64,000 nucleotides of DNA from Eurosta solidaginis. Taxonomy: Eukaryota; Arthropoda; Insecta; Diptera; Tephritidae. A model generated the notes under the pieces. The model saw nothing but the letters and a program-made list of their open reading frames with translations, was not told the origin of the DNA and ran no database searches. Numbering within the stretch: position 1 is the first letter of the stretch; every line of letters begins with the position of its first letter. The position numbers and the translations under genes were made by a program. The stretch is from contig NC_090322.1 of assembly GCF_040869045.1 (NCBI RefSeq), forward strand, positions 278,778,662 through 278,842,661. The letters run 5' to 3'. Shown piece by piece: positions 28,380 through 39,900 of the stretch.

Positions 28380-29340
28380 CCATATTCTCTTGCTCCGGGA
28401 AGGTGTCGAATCCAATCCGGGCCCGTCTCCTAACACCGGTCTTGAGAAATGGTTTTGCTGCGTCTGCCGGAAAAGAATCTTTTAGGGCGGTCATACTCTT
28501 GTCAGTGTGTCTCGTGCAAGGGATGGTTGCATCGGACAGATTTTCTGGGCTAGATCCCAAAACCCGACGCACACGTAACTTCTATAACTCTTTGTGGCTC
28601 CTTGCTCTTCACACCCAAGGGCGTCCCGTAGTCTACGCCTTAGCGCCCCCCCCCCCCCCCCCCCACTACCTTCCAGCAGCCCTGCTGATCAGCAAGCCAC
28701 AACTAATACCCACTGCTGCTTGCGCCCCACGGCACCACCAACTCATACGGCCGCTCCCACTCATACCTTCAACCTCCGTAGTAGAGTTGGGAGCAATGCC
28801 GAGGATCAGCCCTTGCCGCCGTCTTCTTCCCCTCTCTTTTCCGGCAGCAATCGTGTTGGTCAGGGAAACAGACTCTTAGTGCCTACCTCCTTTTGCACCG
28901 TTTGCCAGCACAGTATATATATGTGGACGACTTTCGCCCAATGCAGCTCCTGCCTTGGACGGTGCCACTTTCCTAGATGTTCTGGTCTCCGCGAAGACAA
29001 CCCCCCGACGGGTTTCATAGCGCCATGTTGCCAGGCCGCAAACCCAAACATACCGGGTACCCCAATGCTTACCCAAGGACGTCCAGTCCCAGGGCCACAA
29101 CAGCAGTTGCGTCCTAGCCTTTCACAACCCAGGCGTAGTCACCCGTCACTTATTCCCAGAGAGAGGACGTCTCCTCCGTTGCATTTCAGAATACTGCAGC
29201 TAAACTGTAATGGATGAACTGGGAAGATCACGGAGATAGTCGATTTGATGAAGTGGCACAACATCGGCATTGCTGTGGTTCAAGAGACTAAACTCACAAC
29301 AAGATCTGCTCTGCAGACCTGTTCTAGGTATAATTGACCT
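28380..29340 (+). pseudogene. LINE gag-like ORF with PHD-type fingers and start of endonuclease
   Basis: Two Cys-rich motifs are visible. The first, WFCCVCRKRIF at about 28450, continues in another frame with CVSCKGWLHR. The second is CTVCQHSIYMWTTFAQCSSC then CHFPRCSGL at about 28895-28990. The C-x-x-C, C-x-x-C, H-x(3)-C spacing resembles the PHD-like fingers known in ORF1 of some jockey/LOA LINEs. A Pro/Thr-rich linker separates them. RILQLNCNG and then GKITEIVDLMKWHN / VVQETKL at 29180-29305 are the start of the apurinic-type endonuclease, with a TGA (29215-29217) between them. Frameshifts and this stop break the product. Confidence 0.75.
28646..28664. repeat. Poly-C tract (19 bp)
   Basis: Uninterrupted run of 19 C inside the LINE ORF1. 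It is the likely cause of a frameshift there, and its length may be misassembled. Confidence 0.9.
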
Positions 29341-30990
29341 TATAAGACAGTTCTATCCCGGCGACCCCCAAATAAAGGATATAAACCAACGCATCAGATT
29401 TCTTGTGGATGACCACAAGCGGGCGAAATGGGAGGGGCACCTAAGCGGTTGTAACCTCTCTGCCGGTGTAGGTAAACTTTGGTCCACCGTAAAGTCCCTA
29501 TCGAATCCGTCTAAGCATAATGACAAAATTTCCATCGCCTTTGGCTATAAAGTGCTGTCGGATGCGAAAAAATGCGCGAACGCTTTCTGCCGACAATATA
29601 TAATGCATTATACGGTCCACAAAGATAGACGAAGGGCCAACAGACACGCACATAAACATAAATTCAGCGCGTCTCCAATTACCATCACCGCCAAAGAGGT
29701 TGAGGATGCCATCGGTCATGCTTAACCATCCAAAGCAGTGGGCCCAGACGACATAGCCATGCCAATGCTTAAAAGCCTAGGGAAAGATGTGTTCAAATAT
29801 TTAGCGCATGTCTTCAACCTGTCTCTTTCCACCTTCGTCATTCCCGAAAAATGGCAAATGGCCAAGGTGGTCCCGCTACTAAAGTCTGTTAAACCAGCTA
29901 ACATAGGAGAGTCATATCGCCTGATATCTCTCCTATCGCCAGTAGCCAAGACGGTTAAAGCCATTTTGCTCCCCTACTTCAAAGCAAATTTGCAGCTAGC
30001 CTGTCATCAGCATGGCTTCAGAAAACTCCATAGCACCACCACCGCGCTAAATGCCATTAGCACCTAGATAAATTGCGGTTTAAATCAAAACCCCCACCAT
30101 ACAATAGTACTCGTTGCGCTAGACCTATCAAAAGATTTTGATACGGTCAACCATGGCACGTTACTTCAGGACCTGGAAGCCTCTACCCTTCCCCCATGTC
30201 TTAAAAGGTGGACCGCAAATTATCTGGGTGGTCGGCAGGCATCGGTGCAATTTAGAAACGAAACATCAAAACCAAGAAGAATTAAACAAGAGGTGCCACA
30301 AGCCGGTGTCCTATCCTACTTTTGTTTAACTTCTACATATCAAAGCTACCTTTGCCACCAGAAGGAGTTAGTATCGTTCCCTACGCCGATGACTGCACAA
30401 TAATGGCCACAGGCCCAGGCCCACAGATCGATGAGCTTTGCAACAAAATAAACGGCTACCTCCCTGATCTCTCCGGTTTTTTTCGCCTCGCGAAAACTGA
30501 CATTGTCACCGCCTAAATCATCGGCGACCTTATTTAAAGCATGGGCGTCCCAAATGTCGACCATTTTGAACATCAACGTCAATGGCACCACGCTACCGAC
30601 TGTCTTACACCCCAAAATCTTGGGTGTCACGTTTGATCAGGATCTACATTTTGGTGAGCATGCAGCCGCAATTGTACCAAAAATCCAGAGCCGTAACAAA
30701 ATCCTTAAATCTCTTGCTGGCAGTACTTGGGGAAAAGACAAAGAAACACTCATTGCCACTTACAAAGCAATTGGCCAGCCGATTGCATGCTACGTGGCAC
30801 TTATATGGCCGCCAAGCCTAAAAACTACACACTGGAAGAAGCTACAGGCCTGCCAAAATACAGCTCTCAGAACCGCCACGGGTTGTCTTGTTATGTCCCC
30901 AGAACACCATCTACATATAGGCGAGAATACTCCCCATCAGGGAGAGAAATGAGATGCTAACCAAACAATTCCTGTTGAATACCCAGAAAC
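29325..30990 (+). pseudogene. Jockey-like LINE reverse transcriptase, broken
   Basis: The reading goes through FYPGDPQIKDINQRIRFLVD, VGPDDIAMPMLKSLGKDVFK, VIPEKWQMAKVVPLLK and CHQHGFRKLHSTTTALNAI, which is the RT fingers region. LDLSKDFDTVNHGTLLQDL holds the first catalytic Asp (about 30120-30170, different frame). LPPEGVSIVPYADDCTIM (30352-30400) holds the YADD box. HPKILGVTFDQDLHFGEHA and KSLAGSTWGKDKETLI complete the thumb region. Stops at about 29724 and 30065 and several frameshifts break it. Jockey-clade placement is from YADDCTIM and the thumb motifs. No RNase H follows. Confidence 0.82.
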
Positions 30991-31089
30991 TTGGGCATCC
31001 CAACAGACATCTGATTGATGAGCCAACACCGCCTAGGGGCTAAAGGAGTCATCTCCGTAAGCATTATGAGGAAATACGGCACCTGAGAA

Positions 31090-31490
31090 CTTAGCCGTAG
31101 CGCCACCAATTACCATCACCGCCAAATTGGTTGAGGATGCCATCGGTCATGCTAAACCATCCATAGCAGTGGGCCCAAACGGCATAGCCATGCCGATGCT
31201 TAAAAGCCTAGGGAAAGGGGGTTTTAAATATTTAGCACATGTCTTCAACCTGTCTCTTTCCACCTTTTTCATACCCGAAAAATGGAAAATGGACAAGGTG
31301 GTCCCACTACTAAAGCCTGGGAAACCAGCTAACATAGGAGAGTCATATCGCCCGATACCTCACCTGTCGCCAGTAGCCAAGACGCTTGAAGCCATTTTGC
31401 TCCCCTACTTCAAAGCAAATTTGCAGCTAGCCTGCCATCAGCATGGCTTCAGGAAACTCCATAGCACCACCACCGCAGAACAGTACTCGT
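31090..31490 (+). pseudogene. Second partial RT copy of the same LINE
   Basis: It repeats the RT fingers region of 29683-30045, including GHAKPSIAVGPNGIAMPMLK, FIPEKWKMDKVVPLLKPGKP and HQHGFRKLHSTTT. Most bases match, with independent substitutions: here codon 9 lacks the TAA present in the first copy. It ends abruptly at 31490 beside an LTR fragment. It could be a tandem partial duplication or a separate truncated insertion. Confidence 0.8.
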
Positions 31491-31499
31491 AGACCATTT

Positions 31500-31596
31500 T
31501 GTAATACAGAATATTGGAGTGTTTTATTCAACAGTTTAGCGATACGAACGTAAGCAGAAGGTTACAAATAAGCGGAATTTCACCAAATTCGTTACA
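31500..31596 (+). repeat. LTR 3'-end fragment, related to the Gypsy LTR at 32434-32984
   Basis: TATTCAACAGTTTAGCGATA and the final AAATTCGTTACA match, in reverse orientation, the terminal ~90 bp of the LTR at 32434-32984. The matching stretch ends at 31596, exactly at TTACA. The 5' part of this LTR is missing. Confidence 0.65.
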
Positions 31597-31849
31597 ATAT
31601 ATTTAAAAAAAAAATTTACCCCCCCTAGAAGTGCTGCTGTGACCGCGCCTGAAATAATAGAACAGCCCCTGATCCATGAGAAACTTGGCCCTGAATTAAA
31701 GAGGATAGGGGTACCGATGGGAGCTGGCACAAGAAGGGGAATGAAGTTATAGAGGGCTGGAAAAGGTTTCCGCTCGAATCCGTTGCCAAAGGATTATCAG
31801 GTGTCGCCACGAGGAGGGTCGGGTCTGCTGTTTATTTTGTAGATTCACA
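31597..31849. other. Unassigned DNA between LTR fragment and LINE fragment
   Basis: A-run and CCCCCC tract at about 31605-31628. No gene or repeat family recognised. Confidence 0.4.
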
Positions 31850-32395
31850 AAAAAGTTAATCCTACGGGCTGCCAGATTATTGCAGCTTCTTTCAGGCGGA
31901 AGTTATAGCAGCAGAAATGCTGGATGAAGCGTGCTTACGCTGCAATGGCGTCAATATATATATTGGTAGTCAGGCGGCGATTAAGGCAATAATCTCATAT
32001 AGCACTTCATCAAGAATTGTTCTGGAATGCAAAGAAGCATTGGAAAAACTTCATACATCTATTGTTGGGACTCGGTCATAAAGGGTTTGAAGGTAACGAA
32101 AAGGCCGATGAGTCCGCTAAAGAGGGTGCAGCGCCTGAATCGACGGTAGACGTCGCAAGAAACCAAAAGGAGTTGCATATGATAAATCACGCAGGAAAGG
32201 CGTGGACAGAAGCACGGGGCTGCAAAATTTCTTAGATCATGTGCAAAGCTACTAACAAAGTGGCTCATATCTCTGAAGAGAGAAGACTTAAGGTTCACGA
32301 TGGACATTCTAACCGGACACTGCCTTCTGGTTTCACAGCTGTAGCAAGTACGAGCTGTAGGAAGAAACAGTTGAGCACGTTCTGTAATTAGAAAA
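31850..32395 (+). pseudogene. RNase H-bearing LINE fragment, plus strand
   Basis: FFQAEVIAAEMLDEACLRCN, QAAIKAIISYSTSSRIVLEC and KEALEKLH are the RNase H N-terminal half of the LINE family at 23240-24475, here in the opposite orientation. In another frame, LGHKGFEGNEKADESAKEGA carries the later RNase H motif, and MINHAGKAWTEARGC follows. The region near 32300-32385 (ATGGACATTCTAACCGGACA) matches the C-terminal HCLL motif region. A deletion removes sequence between LEKLH and LGHKG. Multiple stops. Confidence 0.7.
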
Positions 32396-32433
32396 TTACC
32401 TGCTAGCCATTTTTAAGAAGTTTATATTAATAT

Positions 32434-32984
32434 TGTAACGAATTTTACTGCAGTTCCCTTTTATTTGCAACATTCTGCTAAGTTCGAATCACTAAACTGT
32501 TGAATAAGTAAATCCAATATTTAATAATGCAAAATAGCCTTTATTAAAGTACTTCACAATAAATAACTCTACTATTGCCCGACAGATTACGTGCTTAATC
32601 AAAACTGATTGTAGCGCCTCTACCTTTGGTGCTTTTATACTCTGTGGTCTCCTCGTTGCATCTTCTAGGCGATTCCAGTATTTACTTAGTTACTGCCATA
32701 TAATTATAACTACAGATGCACGTGTATAGCTTCTCATATGCGCACGTAGTTGTGAGCGACACTTCCGCAAGTACAATTGCATACTTTCGTGAGTATCTCA
32801 GATAAGATATCTGCATGTGTTTGTGCATCTCTTCTCCGCTGCGTGTACGTACATATGTGTAGACATAATGATTGATTCGTTTATGTAGATACATAATGAT
32901 TGATTTATGGCTGTGCATACAAGGCGCTGCTTAGCATCGGCTTAGAGATGGCAGTACACCTTAGTGTTGCTAATATTCGTACCA
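32434..32984 (-). repeat. 3' LTR of the minus-strand Gypsy
   Basis: On the minus strand it begins TGGTACGAATATTAGC right after a purine-rich tract AGGTGGAGAGCAG (32985-32997) and ends AAATTCGTTACA at 32434. About 551 bp. The start is inferred from the purine tract, since no second LTR is present to compare. Confidence 0.65.
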
Positions 32985-32997
32985 CTGCTCTCCACCT

Positions 32998-34180
32998 AAG
33001 TCTGATCGTCCCGATCAGACAAATCTCCCGATCTAAACGCTGCTAGCATATTTGGGCCTTCCCAATTACACTGCAATTTCGGGGACAAACCTTTTTTTCG
33101 TTGTGGGTTATATAACAGCACCAAATCTCCTTCCTGGAAACCTTACAAATTAAGTGCTTTATCGTATCGGGCTTTCATCTTGTCACTCATAATCTTTGCT
33201 CGTTTTCTTACAAGATCGTGTATCTCTCTCAGCTCTTCTTCCAAGACACCAGTGGATTTCTTGACATTTCTCTCCGCATCGGCATCTATCCCAAACTTCA
33301 AATACGCTGGCAGTCGAAGGTCATTTCCAAAAATTACTTTTGCAGGGATTTGGCCCGTTGTCTCATGCACTGCTGATCGGTAAGTCATCAAGAATAATGG
33401 TATGCGGGTATCCCACTCCTTATGGTACTTGTCCACTACTTTCCTTAAGTGCTCCTACAATGTTCTATTGAATCGTTCCACCATAGCATCGGCCTGAGGA
33501 TGCAATGCAGTTGTCCGTGTTTTTCGAATGCCCAATGACTTACACATTTCCTGGAATACAGCTGATTCGAAATTCCTGCCTTGGTCAGAATGTAACTCCA
33601 TTCGTACACCATACCCTGAAACCCAATTGTTTATAAACACTTCTGCTACTGTTTCCGCTTCTTGATTTGGGATTGGGTATACCTCTGGCCATTTGCTGAA
33701 ATAATCCATAACTACCAGTACATATTTGTTTCCGCAGTTGCTAGTAGGAAATAGACCTGCGATATCCATAGCGATCCATTTAAATGGCGCACCTGAAATA
33801 TACTGCTTCATCTGGCCATGACTTCGGGTTTAGGGCCGTTTCGCTCTGCTGCAAACCTCGCAGTTCGCAATCCACTCAGTGACCGACTGACGGCAACCAA
33901 CCCAATAGAATCTCTGTTTAATCTTCTCGAGCCTCTTCGTGATTCCAAGATCACCTCCGCTTGGACCATTATGCAACTCGCTGGGCACGTCAGGAATCCT
34001 CTTTCTGGGAACAACTATCAGTTTCTTCTTGCATTGACCATCCCCACTCTCCCATACTCGATGCAAGCAACCGGATATCAATTCTAAACTATTCCACTGT
34101 GCCCAATATGACTTCGCAATAGGGGTCTCTACTGGCATCTCCTCTCTATTTGGTCTTTCGTTTCGTTCGAGCCCTTGCAT
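32998..34180 (-). pseudogene. Gypsy integrase
   Basis: Zinc-finger region: SELHNGPSGGDLGITKRLEK then CEVCSRAKRP. The second His of the HHCC finger is replaced by Asp in GGDLG. The catalytic core keeps its acidic residues: WIAMDIAGLF, ELHSDQGRNFES and ADAMVERFNRTL. The C-terminal part reads YHKEWDTRIPLFLMTYRSAV, then YNPQRKKG and WEGP. Three nonsense codons in one frame (TAA at 33830-33832, TAG at 33455-33457, TAA at 33143-33145) break it. An intact integrase would insert the cDNA copy into the genome. Confidence 0.88.
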
Positions 34181-34391
34181 AACATGTGACAGATCTGTAT
34201 CTTCTAGCTGACACTTCCTTAGTTGTTCCTTGTCTCATTCATCCGCACACGTTATAGTCATTAGCCGGACATCTATAATGTCTTCTTTATCCTCGGCCTT
34301 TGAACAGTGCTTGCATTCCAAACTACATGGTCTTCTTGACATTGCATCGGCATTCCCATGGGTACTACCTTTCCGATGCTCAATGGAAAAG
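34181..34391 (-). other. RNase H to integrase linker, degraded
   Basis: Sequence expected to encode the end of RNase H and a linker. Part of the RNase H C-terminus is missing, with a deletion near RFLHAALKWL and a frameshift at about 34425. No separate feature seen. Confidence 0.5.
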
Positions 34392-35823
34392 TCATAGCTT
34401 TGTAGCCGCTCGATCTTGTCCTTCTGGATTACGGAACTGCAGAAGCCATTTCAACGCTGCGTGAAGGAATCGCTGGCCGTAGAGGTATTTGTGAAAATGT
34501 TTAATGCACTCTGCCAATGCCAACAGCTCTCTCCGTGTAACGCAGTAGTTCCTTTCCGGTTTTCCAATTGAACGGCTGTAATATGCAACTACCTTCTCCT
34601 GTCCATCGACCAGTTGTGAAAAAACGCCTCCTATAGCATATCCACTCGCATCTGTATCTAGAATAAATGTTGCTCCTGGAATCGGATATGCTAACATTGG
34701 GGCAGTGCACAAACGCTCCTTCAATGTTTGGAAAGCCACTTCTTGCTCCTTCTTCCATTCAAAAGCTTTATTTTTTCTTGTAAGCTCATGGAGGCTATGG
34801 GCTACGCTGGAAAAATTTGGTACAAATCGGCGGTAATATGTGCACAGTCCGAGGAAACTTCTCCATTCATGTAGGTTCTGTGGTCTTGGCCAATCCTTTA
34901 CAGCCTCTATCTTTTCGCTCGCAGTGCAGATGCCCTCTGTCGTTACCTTGTGACCCAAATAATTTACTTCCCTTTTAAACAGCGCACACTTTTTGGGACT
35001 TAACTTCAGACCAGCGCCAGCTATTCTCTGGAAAACTTCCTCCAAGTTCTTAAGATGTCCATCAAAGTTCTTTCCCAATACTATGATGTCGTCCAGGTAC
35101 ACCAAGCATGTTTTCCAATGTAGTCCTTTCAGTACCTGGTCCATGAGTCTCTCAAAAGTGGCTGGTGCATTACAAAGCCCAAAAGGCATCACTGTAAATT
35201 GGCAAAGACCATCACCGACACTGAAGGCTGTTTTCTTTATATCTTTCTCCTTCACCTCAACTTGCCAGTAGCCGCTTTTCAAGTCCAGTGTGGAAAACCA
35301 TTTCGTACCAGAGAGCGAGTGCAGACAGTCGTCAATTTTCGGCAATGGGTAGCTATCCTTTTTCGTTACGTCGTTCAATTTGCGATAGTCCACGCAGAAC
35401 CTCATTTTCCCATCCTTCTTCTTCACAAGTACCACCGGTGAGCTCCATGGGCTAGCTGATGGTTCGATGACGCCGCTGTCGCTCATTTCTTGTAGGATTT
35501 GACTCACAACTTCCCGTTTCGCCAGTGGAACACTACAAGGAGCTTGACGTATCGGCCTCGCGTCTCCTGTGTCAATTTGATGTTTGGTTCGGCCTGGTTT
35601 GGGACAATCCTGGTCAAATATGTTCGCGTACTTTAGGAGCAGTTGTTTTGCCTTTCTCTAATATGCTTCCTCTAGCCCCTCCGTCCATGCCGTGATGTCA
35701 TTTGAAAGATCAGTATTACTAGATGAAACGTGTTCCTGGAGCTGTTCACAGTTAATATCTATTTCAGCCTCTTGGCATCTTCCCAAAATAACTCCTTTGG
35801 TCAGTTTGAGTGGTGACTTGAAC
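34392..35823 (-). pseudogene. Gypsy reverse transcriptase and RNase H
   Basis: Minus-strand blocks in order: KHQIDTGDARPIRQ (RT lead-in, about 35580), DSGVIEPSASPWSSPVVLVK, FCVDYRKLNDVTKKD, FSTLDLKSGYWQVEV (first catalytic Asp), TVMPFGLCNAPATFERLMD, and the catalytic CLVYLDDIIV (about residues 135-144 of the 371-residue frame). LGHKVTTEGI and FLGLCTYYRRF follow. RNase H: FILDTDASGYAIGGVFSQ and YCVTRRELLALAECIKHF. Upstream of 35507 the frame has a stop at about 35657. After HAALKWLLQFRNPEGQ a frameshift ends the protein. The RT catalytic residues are intact in sequence. Confidence 0.9.
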
Positions 35824-36420
35824 TCATTGAGCAATCACCGGAATACGTCCATCTTGTTTTGTCATAGCCAGGGTTTTTCCTACAAGTTTGTTCAGTGCTG
35901 ATTTGTTTGCTGCTTCGACAACCCACAATTTGTTTGTCCCACAATCTCCATCAACCTTTGCCCAGATGACTGCTTCGGATTTTGGTGGTATTTGCTGACA
36001 CTCTTCCACCAGCACTCGTTTACTGCTGTAGCCTCTCTCGTAGCCGAAATTAAGTGGCACATCCATGTTCTTATAACGCATCGTCTTGCTTTGCATATCG
36101 ATCTTGATGCTTTGGTCGATTAAGAAGTCCACTCCAATTATGATTTCATCAACAATCTCTGCCACTATAAAATTGTGTAGTACCGTGACGTTCCCAATTG
36201 CTACTTCACATGTTACTTCTCCAATTACCTGGGTGTCCTCTCCCGTGGCTGTACGCAATCTTGCTCCAAGCAATGGTCTTATTATCTTGTTGACTAAATC
36301 CGCTCGAATGATGGAATGAGATGCCCTCGTATCTACAGTCAGTAAACGTTCCTTTCCATCTACATGTCCTCCGACAATAAGATTGCTTGACCTTCTTCCA
36401 ATTTGGCAGATAGAGATTAT
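35824..36420 (-). pseudogene. Gypsy aspartic protease with altered active site
   Basis: The region reads NLIVGGHVDGKERLLTVDTR then ASHSIIRADLVNK, ARLRTATGEDTQVIGEV and EIIIGVDFLIDQSIKID. This is a retropepsin fold, which in Gypsy elements cuts the Gag-Pol polyprotein. The active-site triplet is Asp-Thr-Arg (36325-36333) where the family has Asp-Thr-Gly. Substitution of the Gly is expected to abolish activity. The frame runs to a stop at 35824-35826, a frameshift away from RT. Confidence 0.85.
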
Positions 36421-36470
36421 GGAGCATTCAATTGAGGGAGCCAGCTGTCGCCCCTTGCGGCTGACTCGTT

Positions 36471-36983
36471 TCAGTTTAACGATTGAGTGGATTTTGAGAT
36501 TTGCTCCTCTCCTTCAGCTCTGCGTTTACGACCACCCACATTGTTGGAACTGTTAGGGTTGGTACTGCAATAACGTGCAATGTGACCTGGCTTTCCACAT
36601 TGAAAGCATTTGACGCCACCATCGTTTTTCTGCTGCGTTCCTTTTAATGCTTCCAAAATTGTGTCTACCCAGTGTGGCCTTTCCACTTCCACGCGATGAG
36701 CTTTGTATGTGGGCTTACTCAAAAGTGACGCTGTTTCCTGAGTCAGCGCATGGGATACCGTTTCTGCGAATGTGGGTTTTGGGTTTGCATATGTCGCTCG
36801 CTTCGTTTCTACGTCCCGTATGCCATTTATAAAACTCTGGATTTTTACCCTCTCGGTGTACTCCACGGGTGCGTACGCATTTGCCCAATGAGCCAACCTT
36901 TCAACATCCGAAGCAAACTCTTGCAAAGTCTCATTAGATTTTTGGTAACGGTTTTGCAATTCTATTTGGAATATATGTTTTAT
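36471..36983 (-). pseudogene. Gypsy gag, C-terminal part with zinc knuckle
   Basis: The minus-strand frame contains LQNRYQKSNETLQEFASDVE, VKIQSFINGIRDVETKRATY and a CCHC knuckle, CFQCGKPGHIARYC (about 36560-36605). It ends in a basic KRRAEGEEQ tail at TAA 36471-36473. This is the capsid C-terminus and RNA-binding nucleocapsid. The N-terminal part is absent because the composite satellite head begins at 36989; codons beyond that belong to the satellite. Confidence 0.88.
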
Positions 36984-36988
36984 ACTAG

Positions 36989-39900
36989 CCTTTACCCGCG
37001 GCCCCGTCCGCAAGGAGAAAATTAAATATATGGCATATTCACGTTAGCCTGCTTATCAAGTTATTTGTTTAAAAAGATGTTTCTGTCTAATACATTTTAC
37101 TTTTGTAATTGAGTAAAAAAAGAACTAAATGAGGAGGTTATCAGCTATAGGATCCCCAAATGATTCCGAACGGATCCCGTAAACCATCTAGAAATGGTGC
37201 CGGAAGGTATCTCAAATGATCCCGAAGTAGTACCGAAGTGACCCTGACGGGATCCCGGACGGATCCCGAAAACCATCTAGAAATGATACCGGAAGGTACC
37301 CCAAATGATCCCGAAATAGTCCCGAAATGACTCCGGCGGGGTCCCAGACGGATCCCGAAAGCCATCCAGAAATGATGCTGAAAGCGTCACCAAATGATCC
37401 CGTATTAGTCGAGAAAAAGTCCCGAAATGACCCCGACGGGATCCCGGACGGATCCCGAAAACCATCTAGAAATGATGCCGGAAGGTACCCCAAATGATCC
37501 CGAAATAGACCCGAAATGACCCCGACGGGATCCCGGACGGATCCCGAAAACCATCCAGAAATTATGCCGAAAGCGTCCCCAAACGATCCCGTATTAGTCG
37601 AGAAAAAGTCCCGAAATGACCCCGACGGTTTCCCGGACGGATCCGGAAAAGCATCCAGATATGATGCCGAAAGGGTCCCCAAATGATCCCGTATAAGTCG
37701 AGAAAAAGTCCCGAAATGACCAAGACGGGATCCCGGACGGATCCCGAAAACCATCTAGCAATGATGACGGAAGCTTCCCTAAATGATCCTGTATTAATCG
37801 AGAAAAAGTCCCGAAATTACCACGACGGGATCCCGGACGGATCCAGAAAACCATCTAGCAATGATGCCGGAATCTACCCCAAATGATCCCGTATTAGTCG
37901 AGAAAAAGTCCCGAAATTACCTCGACGGGATCCCGGACGGATCCAGAAAACCGTCTAGAAATTAAGCCGGAAGGTACCCCAAATGATCCCGAAATAGTCC
38001 CGAAATGACCCTGATTGGATCCCGGACGGATCCCGAAAACCATCTAGCAATGATGCCGGAAGGTACCTCAAATGAACCCGTATTAGTCGAGAAAAAGCCC
38101 GAAAATGACCCTGAAGGGATCCCGAACGGATCCCGAAAACCATACAGAAATGATGCCGAAAAGGTCCACAAATGATCCCGTCTTAGTCGAGAAAAAGTCC
38201 CGAAATCACCCCGACGGGATCCCGGACGGATGCCGAAAACCATCTAGCAATGATGCCGGAGGCTACCCCAAATTATCCCGTATTAGTCGAGAAAAAGTCC
38301 AGAAATGACCCCGACGGGATCCCTGATAGATCCCGAAAACCATCTAGAAATGATGCCGGAAGGTACCTCAAATGAACCCGTATTAGTCGAGAAAAAGTCC
38401 CAAAATGACCCTGAAGGGATCCCGAACGGATCCCGAAAACCATACAGAAATGATGCCGAAAAGGTCCCCAAATGATCCCGTATTAGTCGAGAAAAAGTCC
38501 CGAAATTACCCCGAAGGTATCCCGGACGGATCCCGAAAACCATCGAGAAATGATGCCGAAAGGGTCCCCAAATGATCCCGTATAAGTCGAGAAAGGGCCC
38601 CGAAATGACCCTGACGGGATCCGGACGGAACCCGAAAACCATCCAGAAATGATGCCGAAAGGGTCCTCAAATGATCCCCAAATGATCCCGTCTTAGTCGA
38701 GAAAAAGTCCAGAAATGACCCCGACGGGATCCCTGATAGATCCCGAAAACCATCTAGAAATGATGCCGGAAGGTACCTCAAATGAACCCGTATTAGTCGA
38801 GAAAAAGTCCCAAAATGACCCTGAAGGGATCCCGAACGGATCCCGAAAACCATACAGAAATGATGCCGAAAAGGTCCCCAAATGATCCCGTATTAGTCGA
38901 GAAAAAGTCCCGAAATTACCCCGAAGGTATCCCGGACGGATCCCGAAAACCGTCCAGAAATGATGCCGGATGGGTCCCCAAATCATCACGAAATAGTCCC
39001 GAAATGATCCCGGAATAGTCCCGAAAATGTCCCAAAATAATCCCGACGGAATCCCGGACGGATCTCGAAAACTATACACAAATGATCGCGGAAGGGTCCC
39101 AAAATAATCCCGGAATAGTCCCGAAAAAGTCCAGAAATGACCCCGGCGGGATCGCGGACGGATCCCGAAAACCATCCAGAAAGATCCCGGAAGGATCTCG
39201 ATATGACCCAAACGGGATTACAAATAGGGTGAAGATAATTATAAAACCATGTTAATAAGGCAACAGGCGCGTTGGAGCGAATGAAGAGTTACAAAGAAAC
39301 TTACAGGTAAAGCTAATAAAAGCGTGCTAATAAAAACAATTGAAGGAGGGCGGATGGCGGGAGGAGGAGAGTACAACTGATCGTTTTTCCAAAATTGTTT
39401 AGATCTCGATCTGTATGAGCCAGATACCAAAAATTATTGATTTCAGGACAAAATTTACATTGAGTTATAAAAATTTATAGATTTTGCACGAGAGGGGAAA
39501 GGAGGGGGGGGGGGGGGGGAGGGTATCACTGCTCACTTTGTAAGCCCTCGACTTATTTCACCCATTGAGTTTGTAATATTGGTGAAGGTCAGTATACGTA
39601 AAGTTATAATGTGTAAAAATTGTTAAAAAGTAATTATTCGAAGGGGCCATGGGACCGCCTTCCCCCTTTCCATGTTCGAAAAAAATTTCGTCAGTAGCCT
39701 ATTATCTCTGTCCCAAATTTCATCAAAATCCGTGAAGCCGTTCTGGCGTGATTCAGTCGCAAAGACAAAAAAATATAATAATTAAATTATAACTGTTCCT
39801 AGGGGGCGGAGACCACGCCCCTTTTAAAAAATATATATCTAGTAGATCCTTCTAGACTATTGGCTATATGCATGCCAAATTTCATACAAATCCGTCCAGC

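Larger units (their letters stand above)
28320..31080 (+). mobile_element. Jockey-like LINE, internally deleted
   Basis: Plus-strand order: gag-like ORF1 with PHD-type cysteine motifs, start of the endonuclease, then RT. The endonuclease core is deleted at about 29325. The copy ends near 31080, where a second partial RT copy of the same family begins. I see no clear tail or target duplication. Confidence 0.8.
32434..36983 (-). mobile_element. Ty3/Gypsy retrotransposon, minus strand, 5'-truncated
   Basis: On the minus strand the order is gag C-terminus, protease, RT, RNase H, integrase, 3' LTR. The 5' LTR and gag N-terminus are missing: at 36983/36989 it abuts the head of the composite satellite. 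RT motifs resemble those commonly annotated as transposon 412-like Pol. At least four nonsense codons, two frameshifts and two active-site changes show that it is dead. Confidence 0.9.
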
